Shown here: positions 31,735 through 45,017 of the stretch, piece after piece
How the letters are laid out: each line of letters starts with the position of its first letter
Position numbering within the stretch: position 1 is the stretch's first letter
From: Xenoacremonium recifei
Lineage: Eukaryota; Ascomycota; Sordariomycetes; Hypocreales; Nectriaceae
DNA: 64,000 bases
Reading direction: 5' to 3'
Assembly (NCBI GenBank): GCA_012184525.1
Contig: WOFQ01000030.1
Location: forward strand, 62,001 to 126,000
Notes under the pieces: generated by a model
What the model saw: only the letters and a program-made list of their open reading frames with translations
Databases searched by the model: none
Told to the model about the DNA's origin: nothing
Position numbers and translations under genes: made by a program

Positions 31735-33506
31735 TCAAGGGGCTTTTCTTCTCCGGATCTTGATCTTGGCTTCCAACGGAGGAATACCGAAGCCGGCAAA
31801 CCAGTTGTTAGGCGGCCTCTTACCACCATAGGCCTCTGGAAATTCCAAATCATAATTCATGACCGCGTAAGCCAGAATCATCTTCATCTCAAAATCCACG
31901 AGGAATCTCCCAGGACAGGCGTGTCTTCCATGGCTGAAGGCCAGATAATCGGCAGACGTGGAGACGAAACTCATATTGTTGAGACCAGGTTTCCCGGTAT
32001 CAGGATCCGCGGCCTCCTCTCGCGGACGTGAGAAGCGGAAGGGGTCGTACTTGAGGGGATCTTGGAATTTTTCGACATCTGTTTGTGCTTGGTGTGCCAG
32101 GATGGAGACCATGGTTCCTTGCGGCAGCCTCACTCCATCCTCTGTTACAATACCTTCCGGTGCCATTACCAATCGCTGCACGGTGCGTCCAATGAATGAG
32201 TTCAGACGAAGAGTCTCACGAGCGACACTGTCAGCTCTAGTCATGGTAGCCACTTTGGCCCTCGTCCAGTGCTTTGAGTGCGTATCTCCGCCCTCGCCCA
32301 GAACACTTTCGACCTCGTCGCGTAGAACCGAGATGGTGCGGAAATCCGAGTCTGAGTCCAGCACGTTCAAGAACAAGTTGTGAAGCGTAATGATGGTTTG
32401 ATGCATGGTACCAAAATTAGACACCGCAAGGCGCCTTGTAATGTCGTCAAGGCTTGCTGCCTCTTCTGGCCGTTCCTTGGCCGCATATTGAAGCATCATC
32501 TGCATGAGATCTTGAGGAATCCTGGCTTCTGGCTTGGCAGCTTGTCCTTGGATCAAAGGCATTCTCTCTTTGTACAGAGGCTCGAGTCGTTTCTTGAGAT
32601 CCTGAAGCTTCCCCGTCATGGCTCGGCTCCGCCACCATCCTAGGAACGGCCTCAACATCTTTCGGGTTTCAGCCATGGTACCAGCGACGTCCAACATGCC
32701 ATCCAGAACGTCGTAACAGCTTTTCACAAATCCCTCATCGGCACCTGGTTGAGATACGTGGTCAGTCCTGAAGCTATTGATCTAGGTGTGTCATTTGACT
32801 CTGCACTCACACAGGCGTTTACCCTCCTCGGAATCTCCGAGTGTGAATCGTAGCGTGGCACGTCCGGCAATTATTCGACAAGCGGGAAAGAGATCGACCT
32901 CTTTCCAGTTCTCCTCATCTTCGCCAAAGGTCTCGGAAAAAGCTTCCTTCAATTCGTCATTCATTACCGCACAGACAGCTTCCAGGGCATTGTTCAAATC
33001 TGACTTGATGAGGAAGCCACCCCAGGGATCATGCGCAAATTTGTCACCCAGACTATGATGAAGTTGGATGGAATCGACTTGCGCATGAAGGGAGCTCATG
33101 ATATGGTCTGGCTGCTTGCAAAGCCAATGAAGTGATTGAGGAGGCAGAATCACTTCATCATTAGGCCCAAACACGGGTATCAACACACATTTCCCCTTCT
33201 TGGAATACTATTCACGGTATGGAGTTATAAAAAAGCTTCCGAGAAGTGAACGGCGGAACTCACATTTTCGTATACATCTTCAAATACCGCTAGACAGTCG
33301 CTGTTAAACTTTTTTCGCATATCGCTCCATGAGACACCTTGGTCGGCCCCTAGGCGTGCCAGGTCTCGGGGATAGCGAACGATGAATCGAACCGCATATG
33401 CGGCCGCTGCAGCAAGCAGAAGTACGACTGTCAAGGCGAGTTGTTGTACGAGACTCAAGCCAAGAAGGGGATACAAGATCTCCCTTAAGCTGCTGTGCGC
33501 CGCCAT
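31735..33506 (-). CDS. Cytochrome P450 monooxygenase
   Basis: Three exons (33506-33264, 33207-32811, 32744-31735) give 549 aa. An N-terminal anchor (LALTVVLLLAAAAAYAVRF, about 20-40) places it in the ER membrane. YSKKGKCVLIP follows intron 1. The K-helix has ARETLRL (ExxR). PERF-type sequence YDPFRFSRPR precedes the heme loop FSHGRHACPGRF with ligand Cys490. The I-helix shows FGTMHQTIITLHN rather than the usual AGxDT; this variation also occurs in fungal P450s of the ent-kaurene-oxidase-like type. The gene is divergent from the drug-efflux MFS and convergent with the FMO. Hydroxylation of a lipophilic metabolite or xenobiotic is likely. No terpene or polyketide backbone gene lies in the window. 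Confidence 0.93.
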
Positions 33507-35636
33507 CTTTTAGACACCGATCAAAGCCCAGTCAGTCAACCAATACAAGCGACAGCGTTGATCTCATTCTACGGCTGCAGCGGAGTCTTATACGCATCAC
33601 GCATCGTGAACCCCCAACGAACAGCGCTGATCACTGATCGGCACTCGTCCGAGCTTGCGAGATTTTCAGAGTTTTCCTCCTGAATGCGTGGCATGCAAGA
33701 TCTTGCGTAACGGAAACTCTGGTGATGCCCATTCTTGGCGATCAGATAAGATAAAATTACCCGCGGTTGCGGGTCTAATAATGCAACTACCGGCAGGGGG
33801 CGGGTCTTCCTTTGCCGAGAATGTCAATTTGCTCTGTCAATCCCGAGATGGCGTGCGGCTTTTCTCCAGATCTTTGGCTGTAGAGTTCCATCCCCCCCCC
33901 CAGGTTGCGTAGAACCGTACCACGGTATGTCATCGTTCAGCCGACCTGGCACTAGTCTGCGACTCAGGGCTTCTGTAATGACAATGCAGATTTTTGCGGG
34001 AGCCAAGGCCTCGGGAGTCGAGGAACGAGGATTAAAAAGCTTGCGGGTGATTGCTAGCAGGGGTGACGACGTTGCATTTAACGTTAGTCTTTCACTCATT
34101 ACACTAGTTGCTGTAGGATCAACTAAGGGCCTTGGACGAAGGATGTGCCATGGTGTGTTGTGGGACATGATCCCAGTAAGTAGATTACTACTGCGGTCTC
34201 ATTTGTGAAATGTCGAATATAATTGGCACACCTGGGATGACGAGAGTGGGGGTTAAGGGCTTGAGTGTTTACATTATTTTGGCGGAAGCCCCTCTTTTCC
34301 CACCCAATGCTGTGGACGTCGTTGGCAAGAAAAAACCCTCTCTTTTTGGGGGGAAGAGGGAGCCAAGGAGCTCGAGTCTGCTGACACACTGTGTTCAAGG
34401 CCCGAGAATCTCCGAACCAGTCCTCCTTTTGAAGCAAGATAAAACCTTTCGGTTTGTTTTGTCATGCATCTTCAATAGTTAGGCGAGACAAGATTTGACG
34501 ACATGAGCCTGGGAATCAAGGTCCGAGCCAACCGTGCTCTCATTCCGCCCTACTGAGAAATTTTGTGTTTTGGAGACTTTCCTCAACTGATCTTCCCCCT
34601 TGCCTTCTTGCTAGGACTCGTATTTTGTACTGATATGTCAATATTCGAACCGCTCGGCCTTGGTAAGATGCTTAAAGAGGGTGGCGTTCATCCCACAACA
34701 CCCGCCCCGGTATCCTCATTACTCTGTAGGCTCTTGATCCCAAGGACATCTAACGATGTATATCTTTAGATTATGAATGCTGACCGCCCCTGCTATTCAA
34801 GTCTTCTCATCCATCTTCTTACCAATGCTGACATTGTTGCAATCCCCTTAGTGGCCTGCTTGCAAATTGGCCGAGGTGTGCGGCTAGACGAACACCTTCA
34901 ACCAGGTTCTTGCCTTGTACCTTCAATGCTTTTAGCCGGAGTGAGACGGGCATTCATTAGTCGATTCTTCCATGGATCTGCTTAGCACCTAGGTGAAGTT
35001 GCTTCTATACTCATCTTCGACTTGCTATCCTGCATCTGAATAGGTGAAAGAAATGACGAAATATCATCCAAGTTCTCTAAAACAAGTAGCCAGGTGTATC
35101 AAACACTAAATCTACCAAATGATTTCCGATTTTACTTCTACTGAAGGGAAGAAAATGTTAATATATTTGTTTGTGCTGGATTTTCTCAATGATCCATGAA
35201 ACTCGGTACCAGACCAAATAAGATGGGTTTTGTAATCTCGACATTATTGAACATGTTTTGTTGAATTCTCCGGGGCGTATACAAGCAAATGGGGTGATAG
35301 CCAGACATGAGCCAAGTTTACAAGGGCGCGAATCCTTTGAGACAAGCTTCGATAGACTTTGATGATGGGGAAAAACCGAGATATTGCCTCCGCGGAGTGT
35401 CCGTCAGCTGGTTCGTTTCCGCCCCGAACTCAGAAACCAACCCCGTGACTGATTATGTCCGAGACGAGTAAATGGGTTTCTGAGAAGCTTGAATATCTTA
35501 AATCCGTCGGAATTATGACTGTTGAATACACCGACAGAGCCCTCTTACTTATTTACGCAACACGCGCGAACACTGGTGCCACAACCCTCCTTCACCATTC
35601 TGCCTATTATTCTATTTACCGCATTTGAAATTGGAA
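33507..35636. other. Divergent spacer, P450 / MFS, about 2.1 kb
   Basis: It is long for a shared promoter. Several 60-110-codon frames on both strands lack conserved motifs. A C10-type run sits near 33893-33902. A small unrecognised gene cannot be excluded. Confidence 0.35.
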
Positions 35637-37368
35637 ATGATGCCCGAAACCAAAGATCCCGCTCGGTCTGAATGCATACAGTCGACACCAGAGTGCGATA
35701 CAACTACGGACGTGGAGAAGGATAGCCCATCGAGGACAATAGAAGCGACTGAGAACAATATAGTGAATTGGGATGGCCCTGAATACTCTCAGAATCCCAT
35801 GAACTGGCCGATGTGGAAGAAGAGTTCGATCATATCAGTCGTCTCTCTGATGACATTCCTTTCGTGAGACCAGAGCTCTGTTGTTTGGACGTGACTAATA
35901 ATCGTTACAGGCCCCTCGCTTCAACCATCGTTGCCCCTGCCACCGAACTCATTATGGCCGACTTTGGTTCAAGTAACAAATCTCTCGCAGCTTTCATAAC
36001 GTCGGTCCACCTTCTCGGAAATGCCTCCGGACCCCTCATCATCGCGCCCCTTTCGGAGTTGTACGGCCGAAGCCCTCTGTATCATTGCTGCAGTATCATC
36101 TTCCTGATCTTCAACATTGCCTGTGCCGTGTCAAAAAACCTCTCAAGCCTCATAGTCTTTCGATTTCTGGCTGCTTTGGGAGCTTCCTGTCCTCTTACGA
36201 TTGGCGCTGGCTCAATTGCGGATCTCATTCCTCATGAAAACCGCGGACTGGCTATGGCAATATGGGTAATTGGCCCGCTGATCGGGCCTTGTGTTGGACC
36301 TATTAGTATGGGTTTGATGATTTGATGGGCAAGGAAACATTACCACTAACTTCTCTTAGTCGGCGGATACTTGTCACCTGCGATTGGTTGGCGTTGGAAT
36401 TTCTGGCTTTTGTCTATAGTGGTAAAGAGTCCTTGTCTCTTCAAAGAGATTTGACTCGGAAGGCTGACCAAGGGCATAGGGCGGTGTTGCGGCGATTTCG
36501 TCTTTGGTATTTCTTCGCGAGACATATGCCTACACGCTTCTCGAGCGTAAGACGAAGGCCTTGCGCAGAAAAACAGGGAATCAAGATCTGAGATCTGCCC
36601 TTGATACCAACAAACACCCAAGAGCACTTTTTGCATCATCAATCGTTCGACCATTGAAGATGTTGCTCATGTCGCCAATTGTGTTTCTGTTGTCCCTATA
36701 TATGGCTGTTCTTTACAGCTACCTGTATCTCTGCTTCACTACATTTCCTCGCATCTTCCAAGACCAATATGGCTTCTCCCTGGGTGGTGCTGGATTGGCA
36801 TATCTCGGAATTGGCATTGGATCCATCCTGGGTCTATTTATATGCGGCGCTTTGTCTGATCCTATTGTGGCCAGACTGAAAGCTCGTAATAATGATGTTC
36901 CAAAGCCTGAGTACCGCCTGCCAACCCTCATTGCCGCGGCAATAATCGTCCCAGCTGGCTTGTTCTGGTATGGGTGGACAGCCGAAAATAAGGACCAGTA
37001 CATGCTACCGATCATTGGTAGCGGTCTGCTTGGAGGCGGGATGGTTATTGCTTTTGTAAGTTTACCATACAAATCGACAGTATTCGGGACTACATTTAAC
37101 CATTACTCTCTAGGTATCCTGTTCTACGTACTTAGTGGATGCTTATACTGAATACGCGGCATCCGCCACCGCCGCGGCCACTGTGTTTCGATCTCTCTTG
37201 GGAGCTTTGCTTCCCCTGGCCGGTGATAGCATGTACGATGCATTGGGAGTGGGCTGGGGTACGTCGCTCCTCGGATTCATTGCAGTGGCTTTCATCCCTG
37301 TTCCATTTGCATTTATTCAGTACGGGGAAAGAATCCGCAAGAGCAAATTATTCAAGGTACAATTTTAA
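35637..37368 (+). CDS. MFS drug:H+ antiporter (DHA1-type efflux pump)
   Basis: Five exons (35637-35863, 35911-36305, 36360-36421, 36480-37055, 37114-37368) give 504 aa. The start is ATG 35637, with a second ATG next to it. The cytoplasmic head ends in the family signature WDGPEYSQNPMNWPMWKKS. Next come STIVAPATELI in TM1-2, GRSPLYH after TM2, GPLIGPCVGPI in TM5 (antiporter motif C) and GGYLSPAIGWRWNFW. The 62-nt exon 3 spans that conserved GWRW block. The last exon has YLVDAYTEYAASATAA, as in polyamine/multidrug exporters of fungi. It likely exports a toxic compound or product at the plasma membrane. Neighbours are a divergent P450 and a downstream zinc-cluster regulator on the same strand. 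Confidence 0.92.
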
Positions 37369-37953
37369 GGCATTTAGGCCAAGGAAGTTGACGCAACCTA
37401 GGACATATTGTGATGCCCGGACGTCAACTCGATTGTCTCAAGAAGCTATCAAGAGACGGATAACTTTCATTCTTTCGTATCGTAGATATATTTCTTTTTA
37501 GAGGGTTGAAACTTTGCAACATTCTTGGATTCATCGTCTGAAGTATTTTCTGACGTGAAGTTCTGCACATTAAGGTATACCTGTACCTAAGACGTCATTT
37601 CATAGAGATATTTTCTTAAAATCTTGATATTCGCTCAAACTTTCCATGGATTAATCCTATATTGACACCTCAGCGCCGGGAGATGCGATCATCCAATGAA
37701 GTTTGTTATCTCGTCATGGAAAAGGCCGAAGAGAGTCGGGGTGGAGTTTGGAAAAGCCGAGGCCCGATTCCTTTTCTCCGCTATTACTTTTTTTCGCAGG
37801 GAGACGGTGACGGAGACTCCGCGGAGCATTCCTCTTGCAAAAGGGTGCATCTTCCTCCTCTGATGACGCATTCTTTTTCATCCCCTGGAGTCTCCGAGGA
37901 CTACCATTGCACGTTCATTCCATTTACTATTGCACTTAATCTAAAAGGTTATC
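37369..37953. other. Intergenic spacer
   Basis: This 585-bp region lies between the efflux pump and the regulator on the same strand. A GACGGTGACGGAGACTCCG patch near 37803-37821 could bind zinc-cluster proteins. Nothing else stands out. Confidence 0.35.
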
Positions 37954-40453
37954 ATGCCAGCAATGCCGAAGAGAAACCCGGGACGAAGTGGTAAAGCCAC
38001 TGGAGAGACACGTCTTGAAAGCAGCCGCCTTATTCTGGCCTCGTCAAATGATGACCAACAAGAAAAGAATTCTCGCCCTTCACGCCAGCAACCGCCTTTG
38101 TCTTGTCATTTTTGCAGATCCCGTAAACTGCGATGTAACCGAGAGCAACCTTGCGCGAACTGCATTTCTCGTGGCATTACCTGTCGTCGCTCTGGCACTG
38201 AGACTCCGAGCGCACCCGTCGGGACTATTGGTGAAGACAAGCAGTCTAGTGACGCAGATGTACTCGATCGTTTAAAGAGACTAGAAAGCGTTGTGGCGGC
38301 CCATGCTCAACGGTGGAATCAACTCACGAGTATCAGCCCTGCCTTGACTCGCGCACCATCAGCATCACACAATGATTGGGCATCCACCAGTCCAAGAACC
38401 CAAAGTGAGACAGCGGGCTCATATATGGAAACGCCATTGGACGGTTCGCCTGTAGCCACTGATTTAAACCATGTCACACAGCTTGAGCAGGTAATCATCG
38501 GCCAAGATCAACTGGTGAGTGACTCCTATGTAAAGCTAAGAAGCATGTCACAAGAGCAGAGAGCACCACGAATTAATGATACTTTCTCCTCCTAGGTACC
38601 TTTGCAACCAGGCGCTGTCTTTCTCAAGATAATGCCCTTGAGTCAAATTATTGATAGCGGCTGCCCGATGATAGTTCAAAACCCCAACATGGACTCATAT
38701 ACTGGTTTTGCGGACTTTACTCTATGCATGAACCTCCCAGCACTTCTAGAGGCCAAAATCCTACTAGAAAGTTATATCCACAATGTCAATTATCTTCACC
38801 AGATACTCCATGTTGGAACGCTCCAGCAGATACTTGTTTCTGTTTATGCTTCGGCAACTGGACAGGGGTATGCAGAGCCGAGTCTGGTCACGTTATTACT
38901 AAGCATTTTTGCTAGCTCAGCATATTTCTGGACCCCGCAAGGCGTGGCAGATCAAGACCTGTTCGCAAACTGCTCAAATTCTAGCCGAATGTCACATCAT
39001 TGGATTAGGGCAACCCAGGACATTCTGACTATTTGCCAAAGGAAGGGGAGCGTATCACTCGAAGTTATTCAGGGAATAATCATCATTTCATACTTGATTA
39101 GTAACATGGAAGGGGTATCGTACACTTTCAGATCCTTGATCAACTCGGCCATTATGATGGGTCGCGAGTTAGGCCTCCATCGTATCGATCATCCTAGCAA
39201 AGCCTGGCTATGGACGACCGATCCAGCACGGGCCGAGGTAGGCCGTCGCGTCTGGTGGTATCTTGCTTCAACAGACTGGTAGGGCTCTCCTTGACTCTGA
39301 TGGCTTCCTAGAAAATGACCTGTATTCAGTTTGGGAAGCAATCGTTAACAAGGCCTACAGGATGCATGCCGCACGCAGTGCTGGTAACAAGGAGTTCACC
39401 TACCAAATCCTTCCTGCGAGCATGAATGTCAATCGACCGCGGAATATCAATGACGAAGATCTTGTTCACGGAGCGGGATGTACCGAAAGGCCAGCCAATG
39501 AAGCTACCGACATGTCTTACTTTGCGCAGAGGCTACGCCTGGCGGAGACTGTACGAAATCTGGTAGATCGAAGAACTCTAGACTTGACGCTGAGTAATAA
39601 GCTGAACTATGGCGACATAATGGAAGCCGACCTCGAGATTGAACGGCTCATCGAACAACTTCCTTCTTTCTTCTCTCTTCGTGGACATCAGCTCAACACC
39701 AAGGATGCTCACCACTCACAGAGACCTCGAATCATCGTCCAGAGGTATTTGATTAACTCTCTCTTCCAAAGCCATAGGTGTCGGTTACATCTTCCGTACC
39801 TTTCACGTGGCCCTCATGAAGACTCTCACCCATATTCTCGCGTCGCTTGCCTTCAGGCGGCAAGCTTAATAATCAGAGCCGAGCTCCAGTTAGAACAAGA
39901 GAAAGATCTGGCTTTCGTTCAGACTCGGCTCAGACTAACAGGCATTCTATATAGCGTTTTCATTGCAAGCATCGCTCTTTTCATGGACCTTTTATGGCAG
40001 GGCCTTCCTTCCAGGGACGAGCTTCGATGCGGCGATATTGGACACGCCCTTCGTATTCTCGAAGCAGCCGGACGGCAATCTACAGTGGCGGCGAATTTAT
40101 TACAATCGATGACATCGGTCTTACAGAAGTATCAAGCTAGACAAAACGATAATCCCCCTAATAGCACAGAGCAAATTTGCTCTTGGGAGGGCCCTCGGGA
40201 CCTGTCCCAGTCAGAGAACTTGGCACATTGCGGGAAGCCAACATACAACCAACACCGAGTCACGGGCATTCTTGATGAAGGTACCGAAACTCAACTTGAA
40301 GAAGGTGCAAAGGGGAATCAAGTCAACTACGATGATTCTTTCGGATTAGCCTCTCAGTTGAATGAATTTGCCGATAATTGGATCTCGGCAATGAGCCCGA
40401 ACGGCGTAGACTGGAACTCGATGCTTGGCGAGCTCGATTTTACAATGTCGTAA
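37954..40453 (+). CDS. Zn(II)2Cys6 transcription factor with fungal_trans domain
   Basis: Three exons (37954-38514, 38596-39278, 39361-40453) give 778 aa. The zinc cluster is CHFCRSRKLRCNREQPCANC plus CISRGITC (Cys51/54/61/67/70/77). A short coiled linker DRLKRLESVVAAH follows at about 103-115. The middle homology region contains MMGRELGLHRID and RRVWWYLASTDW, joined across the 82-bp intron to MHAARSAGNKEFTY and then RPRNINDEDL. This is the classic fungal_trans pattern. The ATG at 37954 is the first in frame, with a second at residue 4. It probably regulates neighbouring genes such as the efflux pump, P450 or laccase (inference from proximity). Confidence 0.9.
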
Positions 40454-43126
40454 ACGATAGAACTTTTTATATAGAAGTAGGCCCGTAAATATAGACAATT
40501 AAGTGGTATAAGTGCCCTGGTGTATGCAGTAGATTATGGATGGAGCATATAAAGATATAGGATAAGTATTTTCCGCTTTTTGGTAGAACCTTTTCTATTT
40601 ATCCTGAGTTAAATTGAGTCTTTGACCAAATAAATACGTAGAGTGACCCTGTAGCGCTTTTAAATTCGAGACGATCGTGATCGAAACTTGCTAAAATAAA
40701 AGGGGTATTGAACTATAGAGCCTCTGGGAAGGTATTTATACGCTCTGAATTAGCCGACCACTGTGTCCTTCGGACACGGATCGGAAGATAACATAGCCAT
40801 TGGCGGAGTTGCATTCAGGAGCACCTCACCAAGGCGAGGGCTGATAACAAGTGTAAAAGATACTTCTCGTATGAGGTATGTGGTCTTGTGATCGTGAATT
40901 GACACATTTGATGACGTTTATGACACGACTGAACTGATTATTGTCGCTCGACGGTGGCAGCTAATCGTTTTAGGGCCTCAGCTGAAAATGAGCTGTACAC
41001 TCCTCCGCGGCTATCACGGAGACTCCGACGACTCAGTACTAAGTACTACATTCGAGAGTAAGAATAACTTTCGGGACGTTAATATTGGTCCTCCCACGAA
41101 GTCTCCAGACGACATGTGTGTACTTTGAAGACCACAATAGTCTAACTGGTTTAGGCTTGCGCGTGATATGGTGTTTAGTATTACGCCGTATTTTAACGAC
41201 AACGTGAAAATGATATTGAGAAGTCGTTTGGACGCGGCGAGCGTTTCTAGGCTATACAGGACTTAAAACATCAGCCGTAGCATGATCAACTAATGCAAAT
41301 GTTTTTATTGATATGACGAAGGAAAGAATTCGTCATGAGCCACACTTTCGAATGTAGCAATCGCAATACTTGACACTGCTATGACCAACTGTATGTTTTA
41401 CCCTTCATTAGAAGATTAGTTACGCACCAGGGGGGGACTTTCACTCTTACGCTGTCTGGTACAAGTGGAGGAGTTAATGGTTGTGTGAAGTCAATCAGAT
41501 TTCCAACCCGACTTTTCCCAATAATGAATGCATTCATGAAGAGTGATCTAAGAAAGGATTGGCGAGTACAAGCTCAGTAGTGGGTAGTCGGAGCAGGTTG
41601 CTATACCGGTCTGGGAGAAACAGCGCAAGCTAGTCTTGGATTTGTAAGTGGCTCGTTGAATTGTGTGTCACGTTCTTAACATGCACTGGGATTTATACAA
41701 GACTTGCTGAGATACTCCCACCTTGTCACTTTACTGTTCCCCCGGGCCCTCTGCCGAAGGGTTCTGCCGAGAAGTTTCTCCGCCTTCCCGCAAAGTTCTG
41801 CCGCTTGTTCTCCTTCATATAGAATCGCTAGTAAGGGGTGTAGACGGAAATGAAACCCATAATTCTAATTGGACGGTGAGACTTCTGCTAGCTCCGTCCT
41901 GCGCCGCAACCTTGCTGTGTCTGGATTCTCCGCACTGGCCGATTTCTTCCTTGAGCTTAATAGCTCCTTATATAGCTAGGTATGCTTAGTATTCACAATC
42001 CACATGATTAACGTAGAAGCTCATGTGGGCAACAGCCCCGTTTCCCCGCGCTACGTATGCAAGTGCTCTCGCAAGAATATCTCAGATCAAATACATACAT
42101 TAGCTATACAGTTTAGATCTCTCGACTATGGTATTAGGAATATGCTGCCGGCCGTACTTTATGGGGTTGCTTGAGATTGCCCTGATCTATCTAGCCGTGA
42201 TACTTCTTCCTATTTTCTGTTTCTTTCATCTTAGTGTTCCCGTCCAAGTCGCAAGTACGGACTGACACCAGGATTCGGAGTTGCATTATCAAGGCTCATG
42301 CGGAGGGAACCGGGATGAACGCTGGGGTAGATGCTTAACTCAGTTCTTAAGGTAACGTCTCACCTGAGCTGTCGCCTTTTTTATTCCCTTAGAGTTGGCT
42401 TAAAGCGACAACCTACCAATTCCTAAGAATACTGGAGCTAGTTACTTTGAGGCTAGCCTTTCCGAAGAGCCCCGGTCTTTTGCACGTTAATATCTAATCA
42501 GGCACCATTCCCCGGACTTGGAGCACTGATTGTTGCATCCTGTAGGTAAAAGTCCGAGGCGTGCTTGAAGTTGGGATCCACGAAAGTCTCGCATGCATTT
42601 CACGATGCGGTTCGATGACCTAGACAAACGTAGTAGTGTGACAAATACCAAAATGGGAGCAAATGAGGGACCACGAATTTCCCAAAAAGACCATTCAATG
42701 AAAAGCAAAACAGGTGATTGGTTAGAATGGGCTTCGCCGTTAGAAGTAAGGAGGCTATTGTATTATCCCGGCTCATGATACTTACGAAACGCAGAAGTAT
42801 TTCACCGGTAGAACTTTCGTTACTTTGACCGGGCAATCCAAACAACAATGTTCTACAGGTCCGGAAAAACCCTCACACTTGTGTTATTGGAACCAGGCCG
42901 CCTCGTATGCTTCATAGGTGCACTGAGAATAACCACTATTCTGTTCAGGATAAATAATCAGGTTGTACAACTGTATAAAACAACTCATATGTTCTGGATC
43001 AACCCGTCTATCTTAAAACTATCCGCAACAACTCATTCATGTCTTTTCTGAGTTCCTAAACTACCAACCGTCCGCTTTGTACCCCCCCCTTTTTTGATCT
43101 CCTTGCGCGGAAATTTGGAGGATCAA
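40454..43126. other. Gene-poor spacer, about 2.7 kb
   Basis: This is the largest gap in the window. Short frames only are present, none with recognised motifs. A small CCGAAGGGTTCTGCCGAG patch near 41753-41770 and pyrimidine tracts (C8 at 43082-43089) precede the laccase. No element ends or RNA genes were identified. Confidence 0.35.
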
Positions 43127-45017
43127 ATGTTTATCATGTTCTCATATACAATCGTCGTTACTTCCATCCTCATTACAGCCATCGTGGCTGCAGTATCAAA
43201 GCCCAACGATCTGCATCCCGCTCTTTTAGCCCGCCAGTCTAATTGTGTCAACACGGCTACCTCAAGGAGCTGCTGGAACGATGGTTTCAATGTTGACACG
43301 AACTTTTACCTTGAAACACCTGATACTGGGGTGATCCGTGAATACTGGCTTTCAGCAGAAAGTGTTGATTGCAGCCCCGACGGGATTAGCCGTACCTGCA
43401 TGACTTTCAACGGCACCGTTCCTGGTCCCCTTATCACGGCTGACTGGGGCGACACGGTGACCGTCCATGTCACCAACAATCTTAAAGACAACGGCACATC
43501 TGTTCATTTCCACGGCCTCCGCCAGCTGAATTCCTCCGAGCTGGATGGCGTTCCGGGAGTGACTCAGTGTCCTATTGCACCTGGCGAGTCTATGACATAC
43601 AGTTTTCCTGTGCGTCAATACGGAACCACCTGGTACCACAGCCATTTCACTTTACAGTACGCCGAAGGTCTATTCGGGCCTCTTGTGATCAATGGCCCGG
43701 CCTCAGCCAACTATGACGAGGACCTTGGTACTCTTTTCTTGCAGGACTGGTCTCATATTCCCGTTCTGACACTATGGGGACGTGTGCAAGGAGGCACGTT
43801 CATACTTGATAACACCCTTCTGAATGGTACCAACACCTTCGAAACTTCTGATGGCGCCATATCGGGAGAGAAACTTGAGATAGTAGTGGAGAAGAGTAAA
43901 TCATATAGGCTACGCTTGATCAACGTTGCCGTTGACGGGGCCTTTGACTTCCACATTGACGGACACAACTTCACAATCATCTCCACTGACCTGGTGTCGG
44001 TCAAGCCCTTCACCGTCGATCGTGTCCAAGTCAATATTGGGCAGCGTTATGACATTATCATCAAAACAGATGCAGAGGAAGGTAACTACTGGATCCGTGG
44101 CGGATGGAATACTAATTGCAGGGCCGTGGGTAATAACGGCGATGTCTCCCTCAACTCCACTGCCATCCTTCGCTATGATTCAAGCAACAAGAATGATCCC
44201 ACGACAAATGATAATATTGGTGTAATCTCTACGTGCTTCGACTAAGATAAAGCTTCGTTGGTTCTTGTTTTGGACGTTGACGTTACCAATTTAACTCAAA
44301 TGGTGAATATATCGGCAACACAAATGATATTAAAGGTTATTTTACCTGGACCCTCAACTCCTCGACGTTGTATCTGTAAGAGATAAATCTGTGGTAGACA
44401 GCAGCTGGGAATGGAAATGGCTGACTTTGATGCTTGCAGTGATTGGGACAACCCGACCTTAAAACAGGTCATTGATCACAATACTTCATACGCAACGACC
44501 GAGAACATCGTCACTGTCGGTGTTAGTCTTCCTTTCTTTCTCGGTTGAAGATAGACACACACTGATTGTTTACCAGAACGGCTTCGCAGCAAACGAGTGG
44601 GTTGTACTCGTCATAGATTCCGAAAACGTCAATGGAAATCACCCAATCCATCTTCATGGTCATGACTTCTTCATCTTGGCACAACTCAATAACGCTGTAT
44701 TTGATGGCACTACTCAGTCATTCAACTTCGACAATCCTGAGCGTCGCGACGTAGCACTTCTTCCCCAACGGGGCTACCTTGCAATTGCCTTCCAGCTTGA
44801 CAACCCCGGCACTTGGCTTGTGCATTGTCATATTGCCTGGCATACCAGCCAGGGTCTTGCCATGCAGTTCGTCGAGTCTCGCGATTCGATCCTCACTAGT
44901 GGAGCCGTGAGTAAGTGGTATGATACAACGGGAGTCGGAAACGGGAACTCGACTTGCAGAAGTTGGAACTCCTATATCCCTGTTGATGTCTGGGAGCAAG
45001 ACGACTCTGGAATTTGA
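43127..45017 (+). CDS. Ascomycete laccase (multicopper oxidase), apparently disrupted
   Basis: The ATG at 43127 opens a signal peptide (MFIMFSYTIVV...), then three cupredoxin domains. All four copper motifs are present: HFHGL, WYHSHFT, HPIHLHGHDF and HCHIAWH, with Leu in the axial position. The C-terminus ends DDSGI, the ascomycete-laccase plug motif. The frame breaks between domains 2 and 3. TAA lies at 44243-44245, although the next codons (ASLVLVLDVDVTNLTQ) still look like laccase. A one-base phase change near 44300-44305 then leads into EYIGNTNDIKGYFTWTLN. Later exons are 44440-44515 and 44577-45017. Splicing 44220-44335 (GTGTAA...TTAAAG) would restore the frame but remove about 39 conserved residues. 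If made, the enzyme is secreted and oxidises phenols. Confidence 0.85.
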
